Of a stretch of 64,000 nucleotides of DNA, positions 50,627-60,216 are shown piece after piece (position 1 is the stretch's first letter; each line of letters starts with the position of its first letter). The position numbers and the translations under genes are program-made. This stretch comes from Actinotalea subterranea (GTDB lineage: Bacteria; Actinomycetota; Actinomycetes; Actinomycetales; Cellulomonadaceae): contig NZ_VTTP01000005.1 of assembly GCF_008364845.1 (NCBI RefSeq), positions 186,001-250,000 on the forward strand, in the 5' to 3' direction. The notes under the pieces are model-generated. The model was not told the DNA's origin, searched no databases, and saw only the letters and a program-made list of their open reading frames with translations.

Positions 50627-52813
50627 ATGGCCTCGACCCTCGACCGGCTCGGCCGGTTCTCCTACCGACGGCGGCGCACGGTGATCACCCTCTGGCTCGG
50701 CGTCCTGGTGCTCGTCGGCTGGGCCTCCTCCAGCGCGCCCGAGCCGACCGTCAGCTCGTTCTCCATCCCGGGCACCGAGGCCCAAGAGACCGTCGACCTG
50801 CTCGAGGAGCGCTTCCCCGAGATGGCGGCCGGTAGCGCCGAGGCCCGTGTCGTCCTCGCCGCAGGGGAGGGCGCTCGCCTCGACGACCCCGCGACCGCGA
50901 CGGCTGTGCAGGAGGTGCTGGCCGAGATGGCGGCCGGCCCCCAGGTGCTCTCCGTCACCGATCCGTTCACCGTCGGACCGGTGAGCGAGGACGGCACCGT
51001 CGCGCTGGCCCAGGTCACCTACGACGTCGGCCCCACCGGTGTCACGGACGAGGCACGCGAGGCGCTCACCGAGGCCGCCGACGCCGGCCGCCAGGCGGGA
51101 CTTGTCGTCGAGTTGGCGGGCAGCGCCGTCCAGGCCGAGCCTGTGGAAGCCGCGAGCGTCGTCGTCGGGCTCGCTGTCGCTGCGCTCGTTCTCGTCGTGA
51201 CCTTCGGATCGTTCGTCGCCGCCGGGCTGCCGCTCCTCACCGCCGCGCTCGGGGTGCTGCTCGGACTGATGGGCGTCACGATCGTCTCCGGCCTCGTCGA
51301 TCTCAGCGGCGGCTCGTCCACGGGGTCGTTCGCCCTGATGCTCGGTCTTGCCGTCGGGATCGACTACGCGTTGTTCATCGTCTCCCGCTACCGCGGCGAG
51401 CTCGCGGCGGGCCGCTCAGGCGAGGACGCCGCCGGACGCGCCGTCGGCACGGCAGGCTCGGCCGTCGTCTTCGCCGGGCTCACCGTGGTGATCGCCCTGG
51501 CCGCACTCGCCGTCGTCCGCATCCCGGTCATCACCGAGATGGGCGTCGCCGCCGCCGGCACGGTGGCCGTCGCGGTGCTCGTCGCACTCACCCTGCTGCC
51601 GGCCCTGCTGGGGGCGGCCCGCAAGCGCATCCGCGGACGTGCGAGCAGCAGCCCCGACGCCGACGGTGTCCCACGCACGACCATCGGCACCCGGTGGGTC
51701 CGGTTCGTGACCCGGCGGCCGGTCCCCGTGCTCGTGGCCGGCGTCGCGGTTCTGCTCGCCGCCGCACTGCCCGCCCTCGATCTGCGTCTGGGGCTGTCGG
51801 AGGTCGCGGCGGCCCCCGAGGGCAGCACGCAGCGTGCGTCCTACCAGCTCGTCGACGACGCGTTCGGCCCCGGCTTCAACGGCCCGCTCACCGTGGTCGT
51901 CGATGCGCCCGACGACGTGGCCGACGCAGCCTCGCAGGCAGCGGATGCCATCGCCCGACTGGAGGGCGTTGTCGCGGTCGCGCCCCCCGTCCTCAACTCG
52001 AGGGGCGACACGGCCGTGCTGAGCGTCATCCCCGCGACCGGGCCGAGCACGCAGGAGACGCAGGAGCTCGTCGACGCCATCCGGGACGGCGCCGAAGGTC
52101 TGCTCGCGCGCACCGGCGCGACGCTCGGGGTGACGGGCGAGACTGCGATGAACCTCGACATCTCGGAACGCATGACCCAGGCCCTCGCGCCCTACCTCGC
52201 CGTCGTCGCACTCCTCGCCCTCGTGCTGCTCACCCTGGTGTTCAGGTCCGTGCTCGTCCCCCTCAAGGCGGTCGCGGGGTTCCTGCTCTCCATCGCGGCG
52301 ACGTTCGGCGCCGTCGTCGCGGTGTTCCAGTGGGGCTGGGGGACCGACCTGCTCGGGGTCTCGACCGCCCCGATCTTCAGCCTCGTCCCGATCCTCGTCA
52401 TCGGCGTGATCTTCGGGCTGGCGATGGACTACGAGCTGTTCCTCGTGACCCGGATGCGCGAGGAGCACGTCCACGGAGCGGCTCCGCGCGAGGCCGTGGT
52501 GAAGGGATTCACCCACGGTGCCCGCGTCGTCACTGCGGCCGCCACCATCATGATCAGCGTCTTCGCGTCGTCGATGCTCGCCCACCAGCTGCTGCTCGTG
52601 ACGCTGGGGTTCGCGTTCACCGTGGCCATCGTGTTCGACGCGTTCGTGGTGCGGATGACGCTCGTGCCCGCGGTGATGGCGCTGCTCGGACGCCACGCAT
52701 GGTGGCTGCCGCGGTGGCTCGACCGGATCCTGCCGCGCATCGACATCGAGGGCGAGGCGCTGGCGGACCAGGCTTCGCCCGCCCCGCGCCCGCTCACCCC
52801 GACCCCGGTCTGA
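50627..52813 (+). CDS. MMPL-family RND exporter
   Basis: 728 aa, 12 transmembrane segments in two halves with a large extracytoplasmic loop after TM1 and TM7. Conserved transmembrane Asp/Tyr pairs appear in GLAVGIDYALFIVSRYR and IFGLAMDYELFLVTRMRE, which relay protons. Exports lipids or drugs by family; substrate unknown. ATG 50627 with GGGAG upstream. Controlled by the divergent TetR. Confidence 0.94.
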   Translation: MASTLDRLGRFSYRRRRTVITLWLGVLVLVGWASSSAPEPTVSSFSIPGTEAQETVDLLEERFPEMAAGSAEARVVLAAGEGARLDDPATATAVQEVLAEMAAGPQVLSVTDPFTVGPVSEDGTVALAQVTYDVGPTGVTDEAREALTEAADAGRQAGLVVELAGSAVQAEPVEAASVVVGLAVAALVLVVTFGSFVAAGLPLLTAALGVLLGLMGVTIVSGLVDLSGGSSTGSFALMLGLAVGIDYALFIVSRYRGELAAGRSGEDAAGRAVGTAGSAVVFAGLTVVIALAALAVVRIPVITEMGVAAAGTVAVAVLVALTLLPALLGAARKRIRGRASSSPDADGVPRTTIGTRWVRFVTRRPVPVLVAGVAVLLAAALPALDLRLGLSEVAAAPEGSTQRASYQLVDDAFGPGFNGPLTVVVDAPDDVADAASQAADAIARLEGVVAVAPPVLNSRGDTAVLSVIPATGPSTQETQELVDAIRDGAEGLLARTGATLGVTGETAMNLDISERMTQALAPYLAVVALLALVLLTLVFRSVLVPLKAVAGFLLSIAATFGAVVAVFQWGWGTDLLGVSTAPIFSLVPILVIGVIFGLAMDYELFLVTRMREEHVHGAAPREAVVKGFTHGARVVTAAATIMISVFASSMLAHQLLLVTLGFAFTVAIVFDAFVVRMTLVPAVMALLGRHAWWLPRWLDRILPRIDIEGEALADQASPAPRPLTPTPV

Positions 52814-52861
52814 GCCGTCGGGCCCCCGTCCCGGGCTCGGGGCGGGGCTCGACCGGTGTCC

Positions 52862-53851
52862 TCACGACACGCCGCTCAACGGCTCCCGGTGCTCGTTCCA
52901 GTGCTTTCCCAACCACTCCACCTGCTCGTCCTTGAGCCGCAGCGTCAGAGGTTCGTCGTGGAGTCGTGCGTACTGGGGGTACGCGGCCAGCACGGGCGCG
53001 ACGTCGACCCGAAGCCTCAGCGGCTGCACCGCCAGCAAGCCGTCGTCGAACAGGCGGTGAATGTCCCGCCGGAGCATGAGGCCGCCGTGCTTGAAGTGCG
53101 TGCCCAGCTGGGCATAGCTGTAAAGGTGCCCGGCCTCGAGCACGCGCGCAGGAGCGCCCCCGGTGAAGGCGCACACACTGCCCTGAGCCGCGAGGAGCTG
53201 CTCGCGAAACTGCTGCTGCCCGCGTCGGACCCGGACAAGTGCGTGACTGAAGCCGTGAGGCACCTCGATGGGCCCGCCGGACCGAGGCCGCCAGCTGAGG
53301 TCGACGCGCGCGGTCACGCGGTCGACGGCCCGGCCGGCATCCTTGGTGATCAGCGCTTGTCGGAACGCCGACCAGTCCAGTGGGCGCATCGCGTTGATGT
53401 CACCGACGTTCACAGCGAGGCTCCGGACCTCTGCCCCGTCGAGGACTCCGTCCAGTGAGGTCCAGGCTGCGTCATACCTGGCTCTGTACTCGATCACGTC
53501 CACGACCTCGACGCGTGGAGTCGCGAACTCGTACGTGCACTTCATGCACCGGTACCGCGGTTCCGCCCTTCGACGGTTGCTGATGCGCGTCGTGCCGCAC
53601 TCCGGGCAGCGGTTGAGCGCCTTCAGACCAGCCGAGGTCTCGATCTCCTCGATCACCGACACCCCGAGCAGGCGAACTTTGTCCCACAAGGCGATCGGAT
53701 CACCGACCCCGAGCTTCTTGTGGTTCGGCACATTGCTGTCCCACGAGTAGTACGCGTCGACCAAGTCGTCATAGCCGGCGTTGCCCCCGTGTCCGCGGTT
53801 GTCCCCGGCAGCCATGAGTAGCCACGCTCGCTGCGGAACGGCCTCGTCCAT
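52862..53851 (-). CDS. HNH endonuclease with EVE/PUA-like N-terminal domain
   Basis: 329 aa. N-terminal part (about 28-72) YYSWDSNVPNHKKLGVGDPIALWDK resembles EVE/PUA-like modified-base readers. Zinc ribbon: Cys82, 85, 102, 105. C-terminal HNH nuclease: SVCAFTG, EAGHLYSY, DIHRLFDDGLL. This design fits type IV restriction that cuts modified DNA. ATG 53851; a longer form is unsupported. Divergent from the NucS-like gene, 79 bp between starts. Reader assignment is by pattern only. Confidence 0.72.
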   Translation of the reverse strand: MDEAVPQRAWLLMAAGDNRGHGGNAGYDDLVDAYYSWDSNVPNHKKLGVGDPIALWDKVRLLGVSVIEEIETSAGLKALNRCPECGTTRISNRRRAEPRYRCMKCTYEFATPRVEVVDVIEYRARYDAAWTSLDGVLDGAEVRSLAVNVGDINAMRPLDWSAFRQALITKDAGRAVDRVTARVDLSWRPRSGGPIEVPHGFSHALVRVRRGQQQFREQLLAAQGSVCAFTGGAPARVLEAGHLYSYAQLGTHFKHGGLMLRRDIHRLFDDGLLAVQPLRLRVDVAPVLAAYPQYARLHDEPLTLRLKDEQVEWLGKHWNEHREPLSGVS

Positions 53852-53930
53852 GTCCGCCAGCTTCGCACGGCGATCCGGGCGTCGTCTCCGAAGAGCCAGT
53901 GACGGAGCAGTCAGGAGCCGACAGGCCGAG

Positions 53931-55043
53931 ATGGCGCGACACTGGGGCATGACGTTGGAAATGGGCTTGTGGCGCGCCGACGGGTCGCAGCTGACCCGGT
54001 TGTCCCCGACCGCGATCGGGCTGGAGAAGCAGCTCGAGGACTACATCGAGGCCGATCCCCTGCTGCTCGGCGAGCGCCTCCTGATCATCGGTCGGCAGGT
54101 TCCGACGATCCACGGCGGTTTCATCGACCTCCTGGCCGTCGACAGCGACGGCGTGGTCCACGTACTGGAGCTCAAGCGCGACAAGACGCCTCGCGACGTC
54201 GTGGCGCAGACGCTCGACTACGGGTCCTGGGTTGCCGGGCTCGACCGCACGAACATCGTCGAGGTGTTCGAGCGGCACCGCCCCGGAGTGGCGTTCGATG
54301 AGGCCTTCACCGAGTACTTCGGTGTGGACTCGACACCCGAGGAACTGAACTCGACCCAGGTCTTCACGATCGTCGCAGCATCCGTCGACGCTGCCACGGA
54401 GCGGATTGTCCGGTTCCTCAACGAGACGTTCGACGTGCCACTCAACGTGGTGTTCTTCCGCCACTTCCATGACAACGGCGCCTCGTACCTCGCACGTACC
54501 TGGCTGGTGAGCGAGAAGGCCGAAGCAGTACCCGGAGCCGCGGCGAAGTCTCGAACACGCGAACCCTGGAACGGGCGTGACTGGTACGTCTCGTTCGGCG
54601 CGGAGCCGGGACGACGCGAGTGGGAGGACGCCCGGACCTACGGATTCGTCTCCGCGGGTGGCGGCGAGTGGTACTCGAAGTCATTGCGCAACCTGCCCCC
54701 TGGCGCGCGGATCTTCGCGTGCATCCCGAAGCGTGGCTACGTAGGCGTCGGCACGGTCACCGGACCCGTGGTGCGGTTCTCGGACGCCGTCGTCCCTGTG
54801 CAGGGACAACCAGCGCGGCTCGTCGACCTTCCGCTGGCTGGCACCTACCAGCACCACGAGGGCGGCGACACCGACGAGGCCGCCGAGTACATCGTGCCCG
54901 TCGAGTGGGAGGCCACGGTCCCGGTCGCGCAGGCGATCTGGCGCCGAGGCCTGTTCGCGAACCAGAACTCCGCCTGCAAGCTGAGCAAGCAGTTCACGAT
55001 CGACACCGTCACGCAGGCCCTGGGAATCGCCCATCAGGTCTGA
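53931..55043 (+). CDS. NucS-like (DUF91) nuclease with C-terminal EVE/PUA-like domain
   Basis: 370 aa. PD-(D/E)xK nuclease core: Asp66 in GGFIDLLAV, Glu80-x-Lys82 in HVLELKRDK, plus Q93 and Y97, as in DUF91/NucS proteins. The C-terminal segment (about 205-340: WYVSFGAEPGR, EWEDARTYGFVSAGGGEWYS) resembles a base-reading EVE/PUA domain. The N terminus differs from housekeeping NucS. ATG 53931 chosen; 53949 is an alternative. Divergent partner of the HNH gene; a defence role is inferred. Confidence 0.72.
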   Translation: MARHWGMTLEMGLWRADGSQLTRLSPTAIGLEKQLEDYIEADPLLLGERLLIIGRQVPTIHGGFIDLLAVDSDGVVHVLELKRDKTPRDVVAQTLDYGSWVAGLDRTNIVEVFERHRPGVAFDEAFTEYFGVDSTPEELNSTQVFTIVAASVDAATERIVRFLNETFDVPLNVVFFRHFHDNGASYLARTWLVSEKAEAVPGAAAKSRTREPWNGRDWYVSFGAEPGRREWEDARTYGFVSAGGGEWYSKSLRNLPPGARIFACIPKRGYVGVGTVTGPVVRFSDAVVPVQGQPARLVDLPLAGTYQHHEGGDTDEAAEYIVPVEWEATVPVAQAIWRRGLFANQNSACKLSKQFTIDTVTQALGIAHQV

Positions 55044-55094
55044 GCACGCCCTAGCCCAGCAGCCCCGCAGCCGCGCCCGCTACTCTCAGGCCGC

Positions 55095-56426
55095 ATGGCG
55101 GTGACGCTCACCCCCGCAGCGCGGCGGGGTTACGGGCTCGGGTCGGTCGCGACCGGGTCGTTCGGCACTGTGCCGGGACTGCTGCTGCTCCCGTACCTGA
55201 CGGACCGGCTCGGGGTCGCGGCGGGGGTCGCGGGGCTGATCGTGTTCCTGCCCAAGGCCTGGGACGTGCTGCTCAACCCGGTCGCGGGGCAGATCAGCGA
55301 CCGGTCCACGAACCCTGCGGGCCGGCGTCGGCCGTTCCTCCTGCGGGCCGGGCTCACGCTGGCGGTGGCCTTCGTCCTGCTGTTCGCGGGGCCCGTGGCG
55401 CCGCAGGGTCTGGCCGCCGGGTGGGTCGTGGTGCTGTTCCTGGTGTGCGCGTCGGCGTACGCGTTCTTCCAGGTGCCGTACGTCGCGATGCCCGCGGAGA
55501 TGACCGACGACTACGCCGAGCGCACGCGCCTGATGACGTGGCGCATCACGATTCTCGCGCTGGCCATCCTGGTCAGTGGCGGCCTGTCCCCGATGATCCG
55601 CAACCAGCTCGGCCCCGAGTGGGGGTACCGGGGCGTGGGGCTGTTCGTCGGGCTGCTCATCGTCGTCGGCACCGTGGGTGCCTGGTGGGGCACGCGCAGC
55701 ACGCCGATGCGCACCTACGGCACGGCCGGCGCGAGCCTGCGTGAGCAGCTCCGCATCGTGGCCCGCGCACGCGACTTCCGGACGCTGCTGATCGCGTTCG
55801 TCGTTCAGGCGCTCGCGACGGGCGCGATGCTCGCGGGCGTCGACTACGTCGCGCGTGAGCTGCTGGGCAGCTCCGGGATGTCGACCGTCCTGTTCGTGTG
55901 CTTCGTGGGGCCGGCGCTGCTCGTGACGCCGCTGTGGCAGCGGTACGCGCAGACCCGTGACAAGCGCGTCGGCTTCCTGGCGGCGTCGCTGCTGCTCGGC
56001 GGCGGTGCACTGGCCACGCTGCTGACCCTCAGCGTCGCGACGGCCCTGGTGCCGGTGACGGTCGCCGTCGTCGGGATCGGCTACGCCGGGTGCCAGATGT
56101 TCCCGCTGTCCATGCTGGCCGACGCCGCAGCCGTCGACGCCCTGCGCAGCGGGACCAACCGGGTGGGCGTCTACACCGGGGTCTGGACCGCCGGGGAGAC
56201 GCTCGGGCTCGCGCTCGGCCCGTTCATGTTCGCCGGCGTCCTGGCGCTGGGCGGGTACGTGTCGTCGACGACGGGCGCGGCCACGCAGCCCGACTCGGCG
56301 CGCACCGCGATCGCCTGGGGCTTCACCGTGGTCCCCGCGGTGCTGGTAGCCGTGTCGCTGCTGTTCGTCACGCGGTACGGCCTCGACGAGGCAGAGGTCC
56401 GACGAGCCCGAGAGGTGGCGCAGTGA
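55095..56426 (+). CDS. MFS transporter (GPH-type cation symporter)
   Basis: 443 aa, 12 transmembrane segments. GPH/MelB-type features: NPVAGQISDRSTNPAGRRRPFLL, FFQVPYVAMPAEMTDDYAERTRL. Such proteins import sugars or glycosides with cations; substrate unknown. -10 TACTCT (55081-55086), 8 nt, ATG: leaderless. Stop overlaps the PLP gene by 4 bp, so they share a transcript. Confidence 0.9.
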   Translation: MAVTLTPAARRGYGLGSVATGSFGTVPGLLLLPYLTDRLGVAAGVAGLIVFLPKAWDVLLNPVAGQISDRSTNPAGRRRPFLLRAGLTLAVAFVLLFAGPVAPQGLAAGWVVVLFLVCASAYAFFQVPYVAMPAEMTDDYAERTRLMTWRITILALAILVSGGLSPMIRNQLGPEWGYRGVGLFVGLLIVVGTVGAWWGTRSTPMRTYGTAGASLREQLRIVARARDFRTLLIAFVVQALATGAMLAGVDYVARELLGSSGMSTVLFVCFVGPALLVTPLWQRYAQTRDKRVGFLAASLLLGGGALATLLTLSVATALVPVTVAVVGIGYAGCQMFPLSMLADAAAVDALRSGTNRVGVYTGVWTAGETLGLALGPFMFAGVLALGGYVSSTTGAATQPDSARTAIAWGFTVVPAVLVAVSLLFVTRYGLDEAEVRRAREVAQ

Positions 56427-57862
56427 ACGAACCGACGACCGGTGAGGGCTGGCCGCGGGAGCGCATCCTCGCGCAGCTCGCAGCCCTGCAGGCGCACGAC
56501 CTACCCGCCCACGGTGGCCGCACCCTCGCGTACGTCTACGACTCCGGGCTCGCGGAGGCCGACGCCGTCGGGCTCGAGGCGCTCGCGATGTTCGCGGCGT
56601 CCAACGGCCTCGACCCGACGGCGTTCCCGTCGCTGCTCACCATGGAGAACGACCTCGTGGGGCGTGCGGGGCGGCTGCTCGACGCGCCCGACGGGTTCGT
56701 CGGCACCGTCACCTCGGGCGGCACCGAGTCGGTGCTCCTCGCCATCCTCGCGGCCCGTGGCTCCCGCCCCGAGGTGACCGCGCCCAGCATGGTGCTGCCG
56801 ACGACGGCGCACGCCGCCTTCCACAAGGCCGCCCACTACTTCGGCGTGCGTCGGGTGCTCGTGGACGTGGACCCGGTGACGTACCGCGCCGACCCCGATG
56901 CGATGGCCCACGCGATCGACGAGACCACTGTCCTCCTCGTCGCGTCGGCGCCGTCGTACGCGCACGGCGTCGTGGACCCGGTGCCGCAGATCGCCGCGGC
57001 GGCCGCGGCCCGCGGTGTGCGTTGCCACGTCGACGCCTGCATCGGCGGGTGGGTGCTGCCGTTCCTCGACGACGCGCCGCCGTGGTCCTTCGCCGTCGAC
57101 GGCGTGACGAGCATCAGCGTCGACCTGCACAAGTACGCCTACACCCCCAAGGGCGCCTCGCTCCTGCTGCACCGCGAGCCCGGCCTGCGGCGCGCGCAGT
57201 ACTTCGCCTCCGCCGACTGGCCCGGCTACACGATGCTGAACTCCACGGTGCAGTCGACCAAGTCGGGCGGGCCGCTCGCCGCCGCGTGGGCCGTCGTCCA
57301 CCACATCGGTGACGACGGCTACCGCCGGCTGGTGCGCGAGGCCCGCGACGCGACGCTCGCGCTCGCCGACGCCATCGACGCGATGCCCGCGCTGTCCGTC
57401 GTCGCCCGCCCGGACACGACGCTCCTCACCGTCGCGACGGACGGCACCTGCGACGTGTTCACGCTCGCCGACGAGATGCTCGCGCGCGGCTGGTTCGTCC
57501 AGCCGCAGATGACATACCGCTCGATGCCGCCCACCCTGCACGTGACCCTGAGCGCGGCGACCGCCCCGAGCGTCCCGGACTTCCTGGTCGCGCTGCACGA
57601 CGCCGTCGCAGCCGCCCAGCAGGCCGGGCCCGTGGCTGTGGCCCCGGAGCTCGCCGCGATGACGGCCGCGCTCGACCCGACGACGCTCGACGACACCGCG
57701 TTCGACACCCTGCTCCAGGTCGCCGGGCTCGCGGGCGCGGACGGGCGGCTCGCCCTGCCCGAGCGGATGGCCCCGGTCAACGCCCTGCTCGACGTCGCAC
57801 CGCCGGCCGTGCGCGAGGCCCTCCTGCTGGCGTTCCTGGACCGCCTCAGCCGGCCGGCCTGA
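56423..57862 (+). CDS. PLP-dependent decarboxylase/lyase (group II, S1P-lyase-like)
   Basis: 479 aa, fold type I. PLP Lys in SVDLHKYAYTPKG (about residue 238), GTVTSGGTESVLLAILAAR, HVDACIGGW. It resembles sphingosine-phosphate lyase and glutamate decarboxylase-like enzymes in bacteria. The last 80 residues are an extra helical tail. GTG 56423 overlaps the MFS stop (GTGA). Its substrate may be the MFS cargo; this is inference. Confidence 0.88.
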   Translation: MNEPTTGEGWPRERILAQLAALQAHDLPAHGGRTLAYVYDSGLAEADAVGLEALAMFAASNGLDPTAFPSLLTMENDLVGRAGRLLDAPDGFVGTVTSGGTESVLLAILAARGSRPEVTAPSMVLPTTAHAAFHKAAHYFGVRRVLVDVDPVTYRADPDAMAHAIDETTVLLVASAPSYAHGVVDPVPQIAAAAAARGVRCHVDACIGGWVLPFLDDAPPWSFAVDGVTSISVDLHKYAYTPKGASLLLHREPGLRRAQYFASADWPGYTMLNSTVQSTKSGGPLAAAWAVVHHIGDDGYRRLVREARDATLALADAIDAMPALSVVARPDTTLLTVATDGTCDVFTLADEMLARGWFVQPQMTYRSMPPTLHVTLSAATAPSVPDFLVALHDAVAAAQQAGPVAVAPELAAMTAALDPTTLDDTAFDTLLQVAGLAGADGRLALPERMAPVNALLDVAPPAVREALLLAFLDRLSRPA

Positions 57863-57888
57863 CCCCGTCCGTCACCTATCGTGTGCAC

Positions 57889-58839
57889 GTGCCCGACGCC
57901 CCCCTTCGCGTGACCGTGCTCTCCGGCGGCGGGGGCGGCGCCAAGCTCGCCCACGGGTTCGCGCAGGTGACGTCCGACCTCACGGTCGTCGTGAACACCG
58001 CCGACGACGCCGTGCTGCACGGGCTGTCGATCAGCCCCGACGTCGACACGGTCATGTACACGCTCGCGGGCCGCATCGACCCGGCGAAGGGCTGGGGTCT
58101 CGCGGACGACACCGCGGCCGTCCTGGGCGCGATGCGCGAGCTCGGCGAGGACACGTGGTTCCACCTCGGCGACAAGGACCTCGCGACGCACGTGGTGCGG
58201 ACCGCGCGCCTGCGGGCCGGCGCCACGCTCTCCGAGGTGACCGCGCAGCTCTGCGCCGCCCTCGGCGTCGGCGCCCGAGTGCTGCCGATGTCCGACGACC
58301 GCGTCGCCACCCTGCTCCGCACGGCCGAGGGGACGCTCGGGTTCCAGGAGTACTTCGTCGGGCGGCAGCACCGCGACGAGGTGCTCGGCATCGACCTCGA
58401 CGGCATCGACGTCGCACGGCCCGCGCCGGGTGTCCTCGAGGCCCTGACCTCGGCGGACGTCGTCGTGCTCGGGCCCTCGAACCCCTTCGTGAGCATCGGT
58501 CCCATCCTCGCCGTCCCGGGGGTTCACGAGGCGCTCGCAGGCTCCCCCGCGCGCCGGGTGGCCGTGAGCCCCGTCGTCGGCGGCCGGGTGCTGAAGGGGC
58601 CTGCGGCGCACATGCTCGCGTCCCTGGGCCACGACGTGTCGGCCCTCGGCGTCGCGCGCCTGTACGCCGGGCTCGTGGACACGTTCGTCGTCGACGAGCA
58701 GGACGCGCACCTGGTCCCCGAGATCCGCGACCTCGGCATGGACGTGCACGCGGTACGCACCGTGATGGGGGCCGACGTCGCCGACCGTGCGCGGTTCGCG
58801 CGGGACCTGATCGCCGTCGCCGCTGCGCCCGGCCGGTGA
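57889..58839 (+). CDS. cofD: 2-phospho-L-lactate transferase (F420 biosynthesis)
   Basis: 316 aa. CofD/FbiA: VLSGGGGGAKLAHGF, VNTADD, SPDVDTVMYTLAG, LGPSNPFVSIGPIL, SPVVGG. Joins the phospho-lactyl (or phosphoenolpyruvyl) moiety to Fo. -10 TATCGT (57877-57882), 6 nt, GTG 57889; GTG 57883 is an alternative. Overlaps cofC by 4 bp. Confidence 0.96.
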   Translation: MPDAPLRVTVLSGGGGGAKLAHGFAQVTSDLTVVVNTADDAVLHGLSISPDVDTVMYTLAGRIDPAKGWGLADDTAAVLGAMRELGEDTWFHLGDKDLATHVVRTARLRAGATLSEVTAQLCAALGVGARVLPMSDDRVATLLRTAEGTLGFQEYFVGRQHRDEVLGIDLDGIDVARPAPGVLEALTSADVVVLGPSNPFVSIGPILAVPGVHEALAGSPARRVAVSPVVGGRVLKGPAAHMLASLGHDVSALGVARLYAGLVDTFVVDEQDAHLVPEIRDLGMDVHAVRTVMGADVADRARFARDLIAVAAAPGR

Positions 58840-59552
58840 CGACTCGCCCTGGCCCGGTGGACCCGGGCGTCGCGGGATCCGCACGGCCCGACGCCGGGCG
58901 GCCGGCAACCGTCGTCGTACCACTGCGGGACGGGCAGACGGGCAAGTCGCGGCTCGCCGGCCCCTTCACCGCCGACGAGCGGACGCACATCGTCGGGGCC
59001 CTCGCCAGGCACGTCGTCGGCACGCTGCTCGCGGCGCCCGGCGTCACGCGCGTGCTCGTCGTCACCGGCGACCCAGCCTTCGCCCACCGCATCCTGGCGC
59101 CGGACCTGAGGCTCGACGTCGTCCCGCAGCCCGCGGACCACCACGGGCTCAACGCCGCCGTCACCCTCGGCCGGGCACGCGCGATCGCGGACGGCGCCGC
59201 ACGGGTCCTCGTCATGCACGCCGACCTGCCGCTCCTGACGCCCGACGACGTCGTGGCCCTCCTCGCGCCCGACGCTCCGCTCGTCCTGGCCCCAGACGAG
59301 GCGGGGACGGGCACGAACGCGCTCGTGCTGGACTCCTCCGTCCGCGGCTTCGACTTCCGGTTCGGCACCGCGAGCGCACGGGCGCACCTCGACCAGGCGG
59401 CGGCCCTAGGGCTCGAGGCGGCCGTCGTCCGCAGGCCCGGGACCTGGACGGACCTCGACACCCCCGACGACTGGCTGGCGCTGCCCGCACCGGTCCGCGA
59501 GCGCATCGCGCCCGGGGCGCAGGCGGCTCAGGCGGCTCAGGCGGACCAGTGA
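58836..59552 (+). CDS. cofC: 2-phospho-L-lactate guanylyltransferase (F420 biosynthesis)
   Basis: 238 aa. CofC/FbiD: VVVPLRDGQTGKSRL, GDPAFAHRILAPD, MHADLPLLTPDDV, DEAGTGTNAL. Makes the GDP- or GTP-activated lactyl donor that CofD uses. GTG 58836 overlaps the cofD stop (GTGA). A QAAQAAQ repeat ends the protein. cofE is not in this window. Confidence 0.95.
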   Translation: MTTRPGPVDPGVAGSARPDAGRPATVVVPLRDGQTGKSRLAGPFTADERTHIVGALARHVVGTLLAAPGVTRVLVVTGDPAFAHRILAPDLRLDVVPQPADHHGLNAAVTLGRARAIADGAARVLVMHADLPLLTPDDVVALLAPDAPLVLAPDEAGTGTNALVLDSSVRGFDFRFGTASARAHLDQAAALGLEAAVVRRPGTWTDLDTPDDWLALPAPVRERIAPGAQAAQAAQADQ

Positions 59553-60151
59553 CCCCGGTGCACCACCTCGTCCTGCGGCCGCCGGCGACGCCGCCCGGCT
59601 GAGCCCCCGGCCCGCTCCCCCTGCGCCGGGTGACCGACCGTGAGCGCACCCACCGGAGCGAAGGCGTCCGGCACACCGAACTCCCGACGCAGGGCCGCGA
59701 CGGACGGGCCCGGAACGCCGAAGAAGCACGCGCCCAGACCCTCGTCGACGGCCGTGAGCAGGACGAGCAGCGCGGCCATGCCCGCGTCGACGTGCCAGTA
59801 CGGGACCGGCCAACGGTCGACGTCCCGGTCCGTCCAGCCCTTGTCCGGCTCCGCGTACCTGTCGAGGTACGCCTGCTGGGAGGAGAACGGGACGATCACG
59901 ACCGGCGCCGTCCGCATCCCCCGCAGCCAGGCGTCGGGCGAGGCGGCACGCGCGGGCGGCGTCGTCACCTCCCAGAACCGGTCGACGTCGCGGGGCGTGT
60001 CCAGCACGAGGAAGCCCCAGCCCTGGCTGAAGCCCGCGCTCGGGGCACGCTGCGCCGCGGCGAGCAGTCGCTCGACGGCTGCGGGGTCCATCGGCTCGGG
60101 CGTGTAGCGCCGGACCATGCGTCGCCGCCGGACGACCTCTGCGAGCTCCAT
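59537..60151 (-). CDS. Nitroreductase-family flavoprotein
   Basis: 204 aa. FMN-binding RRRRMVRRYTPEPMD, AAQRAPSAGFSQGWGFLV, and GLGACFFGVPGPSVAALRREFGVPD. Similar to the C-terminal domain of FbiB, but encoded alone and without a CofE half. Its position opposite cofC raises an F420 link that is not proven. 16-bp overlap with cofC. Confidence 0.88.
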   Translation of the reverse strand: MELAEVVRRRRMVRRYTPEPMDPAAVERLLAAAQRAPSAGFSQGWGFLVLDTPRDVDRFWEVTTPPARAASPDAWLRGMRTAPVVIVPFSSQQAYLDRYAEPDKGWTDRDVDRWPVPYWHVDAGMAALLVLLTAVDEGLGACFFGVPGPSVAALRREFGVPDAFAPVGALTVGHPAQGERAGGSAGRRRRRPQDEVVHRGHWSA

Positions 60152-60216
60152 GCGCACGATCCTCGCCGACGCACGGTTCCGCGTGAGACGCACCGCACGG
60201 GTGGGAGCATGCGTGC

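Noticed and set aside
47584-55043. Integrated genomic island at tRNA-Ser
   Set aside because: No integrase and no second copy of the tRNA 3' end was found. Only a 14-bp terminator repeat is duplicated, so an island is a possibility rather than a call.
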